A DNA stretch of 49,190 nucleotides from Fusobacterium varium (lineage in GTDB: Bacteria > Fusobacteriota > Fusobacteriia > Fusobacteriales > Fusobacteriaceae). The notes beneath the pieces are model-generated. The model was not told the origin of the DNA, did not search any database, and worked only from the letters and a program-made list of their open reading frames with translations. The position numbers and the translations under genes are program-made. Shown one piece after another: positions 29,592 to 35,869 of the stretch (position 1 is the first letter of the stretch; the number at the start of each line of letters is the position of its first letter). Location of the stretch: NCBI GenBank assembly GCA_021531615.1, contig JADYUE010000013.1, positions 1-49,190 on the forward strand, given 5' to 3'.

Positions 29592-31940
29592 ATGAATATA
29601 AAAGAGTATGATGTCTTAAATCTTGGGTGTGCTGGATGTGCTGCCAAAATTCAATATGAGGGAAATTTAATTGCTGGTGTTATCAATAGTAATTTAGATC
29701 TTCAAAAGAAAAAGATGACCCTTGAAGTTGAAAAAGATTTTGACGAAGATAGCTTTTTAGAAAAAATCAATAAAATTGCTGATAAATTAGAACCTGGAAC
29801 AAAAATTCAAAAAAAATCAATGGAAAAAACAAAAATCTACTCTATTGAAAATCTGCACTGTGCTGGTTGTGCTGCTAAAATTCAAAGTAGTATTACTAAT
29901 CTACCTGAAGTTGAAAATTGTAATGTTGATATCTATAAAAACCAAATTACTATTGAATTAAAAAGCAGTGTTGATGATGAGTTCTTTGATAGAATAAACA
30001 CTATTGCTGATAAAATTGAGCCTGGTACTAAGTTTATTAAAATCAATGATGACGATGATGAGATAGATTCAGAAAAAAGAGCTCTAGAAATAGCTAGAGA
30101 GGAAGCAAAAGAAAAAAGAGAAAAACTACTTCTTCTAATTGGAGCTGTTCTATTTGTTGCTTCTATCTTTTTAAAACCTTTACCTAATATAAGATTAGCT
30201 GTTTCAATTATTGCTTATTTAGTTTTAGGTGGAGATGTTGTTGTAAAATCATTTAAAAATATTACTAAAGGAAATTTCTTAGATGAGAACTTCCTAATGA
30301 CAATAGCTACTTTTGGAGCTTTCTATTTAGGGGAAACTATAGAGGCTGTTGGAGTTATGTTATTCTACAAAGTAGGAGAATATTTCCAAGAATCAGCAGT
30401 TAAAAGTTCAAGAAAATCTATTGAAAAACTTATGGATATTAAACCTGAATTTGCAAATATTAGAAATGAAAAAAATGAAATTGTTCAAGTTTCTCCTAAA
30501 AAATTAAGAATAGGAGATACTATAATTGTTAAAGCTGGAGAAAAAGTTCCAGTAGATGGAACTGTTATAAAAGGTGAAAGTAGTTTAAATACAGCTGCAT
30601 TAACTGGTGAATCATTGCCTGTTGATGTAAGTGTAGGAAGTGAAATTTTAAGTGGTAGCTTAAATGGTTCTGGAGTTTTAGAAGTTAAAGTAACTAAACT
30701 TTTCTCAGATTCAACTGTTAGTAAAATTATTGAAATGGTTGAAAATGCTAGTAATAAAAAAGCTGAGTCAGAAAAATTTATTACAAAATTTGCTAGATAT
30801 TACACTCCAATAGTTGTTTTTACTGCTATAATAGTTGGAATTATTCTTCCTCTATTCTTAGGAAACTTTAACATATGGTTTGGAAGAGCATTAATATTCT
30901 TAGTTATCTCTTGTCCATGTGCTTTAGTACTTTCTGTTCCTTTAACTTTCTTTAGTAGTATTGGAAATGCCTCAAAGAAAGGTATCTTAATTAAAGGTGG
31001 AAACTACTTAGAAACATTGACTTCTATTAATGCTATTGTATTTGATAAAACTGGTACTTTAACTAAGGGAAAATTTAAAATTGATAAATTAGAACCTATT
31101 AATTGTAGCGAAGATAAACTTTTAGAAACTGCTAAAATTGGGGAGTTTTACTCTACACACCCAATTGGAAAAGCTATTTTAAATTATGGTTCAGTAAAAA
31201 TTGATGAAGATTATATTGAAGGATATAAAGAGATCTCTGGATTAGGAGTTCTTTCATATTATGAAGGAAAAATTATCCTTATTGGAAACTACAAAATGAT
31301 GAAAGAATACAATATTGATGCTGAAGAAAAACACTATGCTGGAACTGTGTTATATGTTGCTGAAGATGATGAGTTCTTAGGATATATCTATATTTCAGAT
31401 GAAATTAAAGAGGATTCATTATCTACTATAAATTCTCTAAAAAAATTAGATATTAAAAGCTATATGCTAACTGGAGATAGTAAACTGATTGGAGAGGTTG
31501 TTGGAGAGAAATTAACAATTGAAAAGGAAAATATCTTCACTCAGCTTTTACCACAAGATAAGGTTGCAAAATTTGAAGAGATTAAAAATAGTAATAATGG
31601 TAAGGTTGCTTTTGTTGGAGATGGTGTAAATGATGCCCCTGTTCTTTCTCTAGCTGATATAGGAATTGCTATGGGAGGAGTTGGAAGTGATATAGCTATT
31701 GAAGCTGCTGATGTAGTTTTAATGAAAGATGAGCCATCTAAAATTGTAGAACTTTTAGAGATAGCAAAGCAAAATAAAAAAGTTGTTATTCAAAATATAA
31801 CATTTGCTCTTGGAATAAAAATTATTGTTATGGTTTTAGGAGTTCTTGGTTTTGCTAATATGTGGATGGCTATTTTCTCTGATGTTGGGGTTTCTCTTTT
31901 AGCTGTGCTTAATGCTTCTTTTGGAACAAAAAGAAGATAA
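29592..31940 (+). CDS. zntA: P1B-type heavy-metal ATPase (Zn/Cd/Pb exporter, ZntA/CadA-like)
   Basis: 782 residues. Two tandem N-terminal metal-binding domains carry GCAGCAAKI (near residue 13) and HCAGCAAKI (near 88). Then come a membrane block, the TGES loop, the CPC motif in ISCPCALVLSVPL, phosphorylation site DKTGTLTKG, HPIG and VGDGVNDAPVL. The last membrane helix has FSDVGVSLLAVLNA, whose Asp marks Zn/Cd/Pb specificity rather than copper. It exports toxic divalent metal at the inner membrane. AAGGAGG precedes the ATG. Confidence 0.92.
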   Translation: MNIKEYDVLNLGCAGCAAKIQYEGNLIAGVINSNLDLQKKKMTLEVEKDFDEDSFLEKINKIADKLEPGTKIQKKSMEKTKIYSIENLHCAGCAAKIQSSITNLPEVENCNVDIYKNQITIELKSSVDDEFFDRINTIADKIEPGTKFIKINDDDDEIDSEKRALEIAREEAKEKREKLLLLIGAVLFVASIFLKPLPNIRLAVSIIAYLVLGGDVVVKSFKNITKGNFLDENFLMTIATFGAFYLGETIEAVGVMLFYKVGEYFQESAVKSSRKSIEKLMDIKPEFANIRNEKNEIVQVSPKKLRIGDTIIVKAGEKVPVDGTVIKGESSLNTAALTGESLPVDVSVGSEILSGSLNGSGVLEVKVTKLFSDSTVSKIIEMVENASNKKAESEKFITKFARYYTPIVVFTAIIVGIILPLFLGNFNIWFGRALIFLVISCPCALVLSVPLTFFSSIGNASKKGILIKGGNYLETLTSINAIVFDKTGTLTKGKFKIDKLEPINCSEDKLLETAKIGEFYSTHPIGKAILNYGSVKIDEDYIEGYKEISGLGVLSYYEGKIILIGNYKMMKEYNIDAEEKHYAGTVLYVAEDDEFLGYIYISDEIKEDSLSTINSLKKLDIKSYMLTGDSKLIGEVVGEKLTIEKENIFTQLLPQDKVAKFEEIKNSNNGKVAFVGDGVNDAPVLSLADIGIAMGGVGSDIAIEAADVVLMKDEPSKIVELLEIAKQNKKVVIQNITFALGIKIIVMVLGVLGFANMWMAIFSDVGVSLLAVLNASFGTKRR

Positions 31941-31951
31941 ATTATAATTTC

Positions 31952-32018
31952 CAAAAGTAGAGAAGTGCAAACGACTACTACTTTTGAGACGCAGAAGTGA
32001 AAGAATAGAACTTCTGCG
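31952..32018. repeat. Two tandem hairpins between genes
   Basis: Hairpin one pairs CAAAAGTAG (31952-31960) with CTACTTTTG (31978-31986). Hairpin two pairs CGCAGAAGT (31990-31998) with ACTTCTGCG (32010-32018). Both are perfect 9-bp stems, and AGAAGTG recurs in both. There is no T run, so they are not plain terminators. The function is unknown. Confidence 0.5.
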
Positions 32019-32103
32019 ATATCCATAGTCAGATAAGTGTTACTCTCTCTTTATTCTTTGATATGAAATTTAGCTGACATTTAAAAGAAGTTTAGATATA
32101 TTA

Positions 32104-32150
32104 TTAAAAAACTGTTGAAATTGATAATAAAATTTCAACAGTTTTATTTT
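32104..32150. terminator. Terminator of the aminotransferase gene (bidirectional)
   Basis: A perfect 15-bp stem, AAAACTGTTGAAATT / AATTTCAACAGTTTT with an 8-nt loop. T runs occur on both strands; it serves the minus-strand aminotransferase and possibly the plus-strand ATPase gene. Confidence 0.85.
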
Positions 32151-33338
32151 TTACTTATTATATTCTTCTAATGCTCTTCTTAAAACTATCATCGCATTTT
32201 CAATATCATCTACATTTGTACAGAAAGAGAATCTAACCTCTTGTTCTCCCTTTCCTTCTGTTTGATAAAATCCAGGTCCTGGAGCTATTAAAAGTGTCTT
32301 TCCTTCATATGAATAGTCAGTTAAAAGCCACTTAGCAAATTTTTCAGCATTATCAACTGGAAGCTTTGCAAAAATATAAAATGCTCCCTCTGGTTTTGAA
32401 CAAACTACACCAGGTATTCTTTTTAAATATCCATATAAAAGATCTCTTCTACTTTTATATTTCATTTTTACATCTTCTATATAGTTTTCCATAGTGTTTA
32501 TCAAATTTGCTGCTGCATGTTGCTCTATTGTTGATACACACAATCTAGCTTGACAGAATTTTAAAATATAGTTCATTAACTCATGGTTCTTACTAGCTAT
32601 TAAACCTATTCTAGCTCCACAAGCACTATAGTGTTTTGAAATACTATCTACTAATACAACTCTATCTTTTAAATCTTCAAAATTCATAATAGATGTATAT
32701 GGAATATCATCATAAACAAATTGTCTGTAAACCTCATCTGCTATAATGTATAAATCATGTTTTATAGCTAGTTCTCCTATCATTTTTATCTCATCAGCAG
32801 TATAAACTGTTCCTGTTGGGTTTACTGGATTAGAAAACATAATAGCCTTTGTTTTTGGAGTTATTAAACTTTCTAGCTCCTCTTTAGATGGTAGATGGAA
32901 ATTATTTTCTATACATGTTGGTATAGGTTTTACTCTTGCTCCTGAAAATATAGAAAAACTAGAATAGTTTGAATAGAAAGGTTCTGGAACTAATACTTCA
33001 TCCCCTTCATTACATATACACATTAAAGTGAATAGTATTGCTTCACTTCCCCCTTGTGTTATTAAGATATCCTCTTTTTCTAAATTTATTCCACTCATTT
33101 TATAACTTTTTACAAAACTTTCTATCAGTTGTGGAATCCCTCTTGAATCTGAATATGTTACTATTTTCTCCTTGTAGCTATGCAGACCTTCAAAGAACGA
33201 ATCAGGAGTAACTATGTTAGGTTGTCCTATATTTAGCTTATATACTTTAATTCCTTTTTTAGCTGCTTCATCTGCAAGGGGAATCAACTTTCTTATTGGT
33301 GAAAAATTCATTTCTAATGCTCTATTTGATATATTCAT
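32151..33338 (-). CDS. Class I/II pyridoxal-phosphate aminotransferase (AspC-like)
   Basis: 395 residues. Motifs: KLNIGQPNIVTPDSF near the start, TQGGSEAILFTLMCICN, NPVNPTGTVYTADEI, YIIADEVYRQFVYDD, and the PLP-lysine segment VDSISKHYSACGARIGLI. The C-terminal RFSFCTNVDDIENAM carries the substrate-carboxylate Arg. It probably transfers amino groups between aspartate or another amino acid and 2-oxoglutarate. It is the last clear chromosomal gene before the CRISPR region. Confidence 0.92.
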   Translation of the reverse strand: MNISNRALEMNFSPIRKLIPLADEAAKKGIKVYKLNIGQPNIVTPDSFFEGLHSYKEKIVTYSDSRGIPQLIESFVKSYKMSGINLEKEDILITQGGSEAILFTLMCICNEGDEVLVPEPFYSNYSSFSIFSGARVKPIPTCIENNFHLPSKEELESLITPKTKAIMFSNPVNPTGTVYTADEIKMIGELAIKHDLYIIADEVYRQFVYDDIPYTSIMNFEDLKDRVVLVDSISKHYSACGARIGLIASKNHELMNYILKFCQARLCVSTIEQHAAANLINTMENYIEDVKMKYKSRRDLLYGYLKRIPGVVCSKPEGAFYIFAKLPVDNAEKFAKWLLTDYSYEGKTLLIAPGPGFYQTEGKGEQEVRFSFCTNVDDIENAMIVLRRALEEYNK

Positions 33339-33450
33339 ACTCTGTCCCCTCCGTTACTTTTTTTTATTAACTTTTTTCATTTTATCATATATAACAAAAA
33401 AATTCTATAAAAATTATACACTGATACTAAATAAGTAATTAATAATATAT

Positions 33451-33480
33451 ATTCTAGCCCTTTAAGGTTAAATAAAAAAG
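33451..33480 (-). repeat. Degenerate CRISPR repeat (R0) beyond the toxin-like unit
   Basis: On the minus strand it keeps TTTTTATTTAACCTT and AGG of the array repeat but has lost the handle half (GGCTAGAAT in place of GATTGTAAAT). It lies about 290 bp past the last good repeat; the intervening DNA is the toxin-like unit. Its T run also serves as the tail of the terminator at 33481-33494. Confidence 0.65.
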
Positions 33481-33494
33481 ACCCCGCAAGGGGT
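33475..33494 (-). terminator. Terminator of the 29-residue peptide transcript
   Basis: ACCCC, TTGC loop, GGGGT, then CTTTTTT on the minus strand. It is the only GC-rich stem locally and sits 10 bp past the stop codon. Confidence 0.85.
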
Positions 33495-33503
33495 AAAAGG
33501 TTA

Positions 33504-33593
33504 CTATTTTCTGTTAAACCACCACCAAATAAAAATACATAGAACTATAAAAGTTCCAGTATTAAAATTGATAGTTTGAATGTTTACAGTCAT
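33504..33593 (-). CDS. 29-residue hydrophobic peptide, candidate type I toxin
   Basis: The peptide runs MTVNIQTINFNTGTF, then IVLCIFIWWWF, and ends NRK: a short polar start, one membrane-spanning stretch with three Trp, and a basic tail. This layout matches small membrane toxins such as the Ldr family. Support for a real gene: GAGGAGG 6 bp before the ATG, a consensus promoter 140 bp upstream, a long folded leader and a strong terminator. It is embedded at the distal end of the CRISPR array. C. difficile type I toxin modules also sit beside CRISPR arrays. No antitoxin RNA is proven; a weak plus-strand promoter (TTGATA at 33568, CATAGT at 33591) could drive an antisense RNA over the leader. Confidence 0.7.
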   Translation of the reverse strand: MTVNIQTINFNTGTFIVLCIFIWWWFNRK

Positions 33594-33730
33594 AGTAGAC
33601 CTCCTCAGTGTGTATTATCTACCTTGCTTAAGGGCAGAATAAAAGCCGTAAACGAATTTACGGCTGATATTCTAAGCTTAATTAACACACTGAGAAGATC
33701 CCCTCCCACCTATGCGGGTAGGTACCTTTC
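33594..33730 (-). promoter_or_regulatory. Folded 5' leader of the toxin-like mRNA
   Basis: The RNA can form a long-range 10-bp stem between CTCAGTGTGT (33604-33613, plus-strand reading) and ACACACTGAG (33685-33694). This stem includes the edge of the Shine-Dalgarno site (33600-33606). Inside it is a perfect 8-bp hairpin, GCCGTAAA / TTTACGGC, with a UUCG tetraloop in the RNA (33645-33664). Masking of the ribosome site by a 5' element is typical of type I toxin mRNAs. Confidence 0.65.
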
Positions 33731-33736
33731 ACTTAA

Positions 33737-33765
33737 ATTATAACTTTTTTATTATAAAAAGTCAA
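33737..33765 (-). promoter_or_regulatory. Promoter of the toxin-like unit
   Basis: TTGACT, exactly 17 bp, TATAAT on the minus strand. The -35 ends 8 bp before the first full CRISPR repeat, so the promoter is tucked against the array end. Confidence 0.85.
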
Positions 33766-33773
33766 TTGTATAT

Positions 33774-34915
33774 ATTTACAATCCTCCAAGGTTAAATAAA
33801 AAGGACATTAGAAAGACAAATTAAATTATTAATTGAAGCATTTACAATTCTCCAAGGTTAAATAAAAAGTTAGATCCTGAAATCTTAAAGAGAGTAGACA
33901 GGAATATTTACAATTCTCCAAGGTTAAATAAAAAGGTTCTCATCTTTTTCAATCCAATCAGTTATAAGAACATTTACAATTCTCCAAGGTTAAATAAAAA
34001 GCTAAGTATATGTTTATATGGAAAAATGCTTTTAATAATTTACAATTCTCCAAGGTTAAATAAAAAGTATTTGGATAATATAAGAGTTATACGCTCAAGT
34101 TCAATTTACAATTCTCCAAGGTTAAATAAAAAGAAACAGTATCATTAATGTTCCTCTCATCAAAAGATACATTTACAATTCTCCAAGGTTAAATAAAAAG
34201 ATGTTATAAAGAAATAAAGAAATTTACAATCCTAAAATTTACAATCCTCCAAGGTTAAATAAAAAGCAAGGACCTACTAAAAATCCGTTGTCTTTCAGAA
34301 AGATTTACAATCCTCCAAGGTTAAATAAAAAGTTTAATAAATAAATATAAAGCAGAAATATTAGAAGTATTTACAATCCTCCAAGGTTAAATAAAAAGCA
34401 CGGAAAAAGAGAAGTTACATATAAATATAACTTCATTTACAATCCTCCAAGGTTAAATAAAAAGATAAATAGTGCTGGTTCTACAGGAACTGCTAGCCCT
34501 ATTTACAATCCTCCAAGGTTAAATAAAAAGTTCTTTTTCAGAAAGAACCATTTTTCTTCTGAATAAATTTACAATCCTCCAAGGTTAAATAAAAAGATAC
34601 TGATTACCACCTTTTAATTCATTATCATCATAATTTACAATCCTCCAAGGTTAAATAAAAAGTTGATATATATACGTTATTATACCCCTCACCTCTTAAT
34701 TTACAATCCTCCAAGGTTAAATAAAAAGGTATTTGTCGGCAACTCAAGTCAAAGAGTTAGACCAGATTTACAATCCTCCAAGGTTAAATAAAAAGTACAA
34801 AATATAAAGTTTACCATTTAAAAACTGAAAAATTTACAATCCTCCAAGGTTAAATAAAAAGTTGTAATTCGACTAACACAGCTCAAACTGAAAAAGGATT
34901 TACAATCCTCCAAGG
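33774..34915 (-). CRISPR. CRISPR array, 17 full 30-nt repeats plus one truncated repeat, 17 spacers; type I-B-like
   Basis: In crRNA orientation (minus strand) the repeat starts CTTTTTATTTAACC, continues TTGGAGG and ends with the handle ATTGTAAAT, like clostridial type I-B repeats. Spacers are 36 nt (two of 37). Full repeats start at 33774, 33840, 33906, 33972, 34038, 34104, 34171, 34237, 34303, 34369, 34435, 34501, 34567, 34633, 34699, 34766 and 34832. The leader-side repeat (34898-34915) keeps only 18 bases. Repeats 2-7 carry a C-to-T change (plus strand TTCTCC for TCCTCC). Spacer 7 (34201-34236) perfectly matches 35725-35760 with a CCA PAM; spacer 9 (34333-34368) matches 49039-49074 at 27/36 with a CCT PAM. 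No cas genes are present in the window. Confidence 0.97.
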
Positions 34916-35033
34916 ATTGTAATTGTTTAATGTAAAACATCATAGTTTCTATCTTTAAAAAACTATGTGTAGGCTACTTGGTGGCTACAATCAAAAAATA
35001 GTAACTTTTTCATATATATGACCTCAAAAAAAG
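34916..35033 (-). other. Leader-side flank of the array
   Basis: 118 bp with no gene. It holds a perfect 8-bp hairpin, CATAGTTT (34941-34948) with AAACTATG (34960-34967). Together with the truncated repeat it also forms ACAATCCT-cca-AGGATTGT (34902-34920). No clear minus-strand promoter with a good -35 and -10 is visible, so the array's leader may be damaged or replaced. Confidence 0.45.
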
Positions 35034-35061
35034 CAGGGAAGAAATTCCCTGTTTTTGTTTT
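35034..35061. terminator. Bidirectional terminator
   Basis: Stem CAGGGAA / TTCCCTG with a GAAA loop on the plus strand. T runs follow on the plus strand (TTTTTGTTTT) and on the minus strand (CTTTTTTT). Confidence 0.85.
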
Positions 35062-35084
35062 AAAAAATATGCTATAATATAAGT

Positions 35085-35157
35085 ACCGAGCCAAGAAAAC
35101 TTTTTCATGAGTAATTTTCCAAAAGAGCTGCTAATTTATTTAGTAGCTCTTTTAATT
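35085..35157 (+). ncRNA. Candidate small RNA (about 70 nt)
   Basis: An extended -10 promoter (TGCTATAAT, 35070-35078) lies just upstream. The RNA would begin near TACCGAGCC and end at a strong terminator: AAAAGAGCTGCTAA (35121-35134), 5-nt loop, TTAGTAGCTCTTTT (35140-35153), then a T-rich run. A 35-codon frame from 35107 crosses the terminator and lacks a ribosome site, so an RNA is more likely than a peptide. It is convergent with the Csx20-like gene. Confidence 0.45.
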
Positions 35158-35166
35158 TTGTCAAAT

Positions 35167-35199
35167 AAAAAAGACCTTATATTTGATACAAAGTCTTTT
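35167..35199 (-). terminator. Terminator of the Csx20-like gene
   Basis: AAAGAC / GTCTTT stem with a long loop and a T run on the minus strand, 12 bp past the stop. Confidence 0.65.
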
Positions 35200-35210
35200 A
35201 CAAACATTTG

Positions 35211-35558
35211 TTAGTATCTATAAAATCCCATGTGTTTAAATACATAGTTTTTATTGATACTTCCATCAGGCATTGGAGTTTCAACGCATACCCTAGGGCT
35301 ATAAGCATATAAACAAGGTACAAGAGTTTTTAATGCTACGTATACTGTTGCTGGCGGGAATCCTGCTAGATGTATAGCATCTGCTTTGTATTTAGCTAGA
35401 ATATTATCACAAACTTCTTTATACGCATCTGGAACTAATTGCCCCCAAAGTTTTTTATCCTCAGCACTCAATTCTACAATTTCATTATACCCTTGTTGAT
35501 CTAGTTCGTTTGTCTGTTCTACTGTTAATGTATGATTTGATAAATTAAGTATCTTCAT
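35211..35558 (-). CDS. Small Csx20-like protein (predicted ring-nuclease type), possible anti-CRISPR
   Basis: 115 residues. Landmarks: MKILNLSNHTLTVEQ at the start, IVELSAEDKKLWGQLVPD, a central ADAIHLAGFPPATVYVALK, LYAYSPRVCVETPMPDGS and the end VFKHMGFYRY. This order (N-HxLTxEQ, LWxxxP, ligand loop, YA-x-R, DGS, FKHxxFxxY) is what I recall for Csx20 and related small phage proteins, some thought to degrade cyclic oligoadenylate made by type III CRISPR systems. The assignment rests on pattern memory, not a search. AGGAGG precedes the ATG. It lies between the array and the prophage and diverges from the crRNA-like RNA gene, so either a host accessory or a phage counter-defence role is possible. 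Confidence 0.5.
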   Translation of the reverse strand: MKILNLSNHTLTVEQTNELDQQGYNEIVELSAEDKKLWGQLVPDAYKEVCDNILAKYKADAIHLAGFPPATVYVALKTLVPCLYAYSPRVCVETPMPDGSINKNYVFKHMGFYRY

Positions 35559-35607
35559 TTTTTATTTCCTCCTCTTGTGATTATATAAAGATTATACAAT
35601 ATCCCCT

Positions 35608-35638
35608 TTACCTTTTTTCTCTAAAAATTACCTTTTTT
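35608..35638. promoter_or_regulatory. Paired TTACC sites upstream of the Csx20-like gene
   Basis: TTACCTTTTTT occurs at 35608-35618 and 35628-35638, exactly 20 bp apart (about two helical turns), between the divergent promoters. It may be an operator. TATAAT for the minus-strand gene is at 35591-35596 without a good -35, as expected if an activator is needed. Confidence 0.35.
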
Positions 35639-35655
35639 TTATTTTTAAAGTTCTA

Positions 35656-35683
35656 TTGACTTTTTGAAATAATGTAGTATTAT
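35656..35683 (+). promoter_or_regulatory. Promoter of the crRNA-like RNA
   Basis: TTGACT, 16 bp, TATTAT on the plus strand. The predicted start near 35690 opens directly into a 5-bp hairpin, ACAAG (35691-35695) with CTTGT (35703-35707). Confidence 0.65.
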
Positions 35684-35689
35684 TATATT

Positions 35690-35833
35690 AACAAGTGATG
35701 AACTTGTGCTTTTATATAACCCCATTTAGGATTGTAAATTTCTTTATTTCTTTATAACATTAAAGGGATGAGATAAAAAATTTTATATAACCTTGGAGGA
35801 CTGAAAGAGACACTTAAAAAGTGTCTTTTTTTT
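35690..35833 (+). ncRNA. Solitary crRNA-like RNA: pseudo-repeat, 39-nt guide, pseudo-repeat
   Basis: The first pseudo-repeat (35709-35739) keeps the 5' CTTTT-ATATAACC part and the last 12 bases AGGATTGTAAAT, which hold the crRNA 5' handle; its core is altered. The guide is 35740-35778 (starts TTCTTTATTTCTTTATAACA). The second pseudo-repeat (35779-35808, 23/30 to the array repeat) keeps AACCTTGGAGGA but has lost the handle. Each copy thus keeps what a single crRNA needs: handle in front, Cas6-type recognition behind. It has its own promoter and terminator, so it is not part of the array. The closest known analogues are phage RNA anti-CRISPRs (Racr) and CreA/CreR-type guide RNAs. Confidence 0.75.
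35809..35833 (+). terminator. Terminator of the crRNA-like RNA
   Basis: A perfect 7-bp stem GACACTT / AAGTGTC with a 3-nt loop, followed by eight T. Confidence 0.9.
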
Positions 35834-35869
35834 ATTTAAAAAAATTTTTTAAAAAAATAAAAAAAGTTC

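Noticed and set aside
34134-34170. Spacer 6 against the tail tubular B-like gene near 45860
   Set aside because: Peptide-level similarity only (VSF...ND.V), with several gaps and no PAM.
34597-34632. Spacer 13 against the GGNQ segment of the gp16-like hydrolase domain near 36880-36920
   Set aside because: Resemblance at one end (10 of 11 bases), but it needs an insertion and has no CCW flank in the right place.
34862-34897. Spacer 17 against the gp16-like gene near 40160 (seed CCTTTTT, CCA flank)
   Set aside because: Only the first 14 or so bases agree well; the rest needs a gap. Not better than what low-complexity DNA can give.
33774-34915. Array read on the plus strand, leader on the left
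   Set aside because: The plus-strand repeat end lacks a type I-B-like handle; both target matches have CCW 5' only in the minus-strand reading; the left end carries the decayed repeat and toxin unit.
35107-35214. 35-codon frame with a hydrophobic stretch (LLIYLVALLIL), possible second small toxin
   Set aside because: No ribosome site precedes the ATG, and a strong intrinsic terminator lies inside the frame; a small RNA explains the stretch better.
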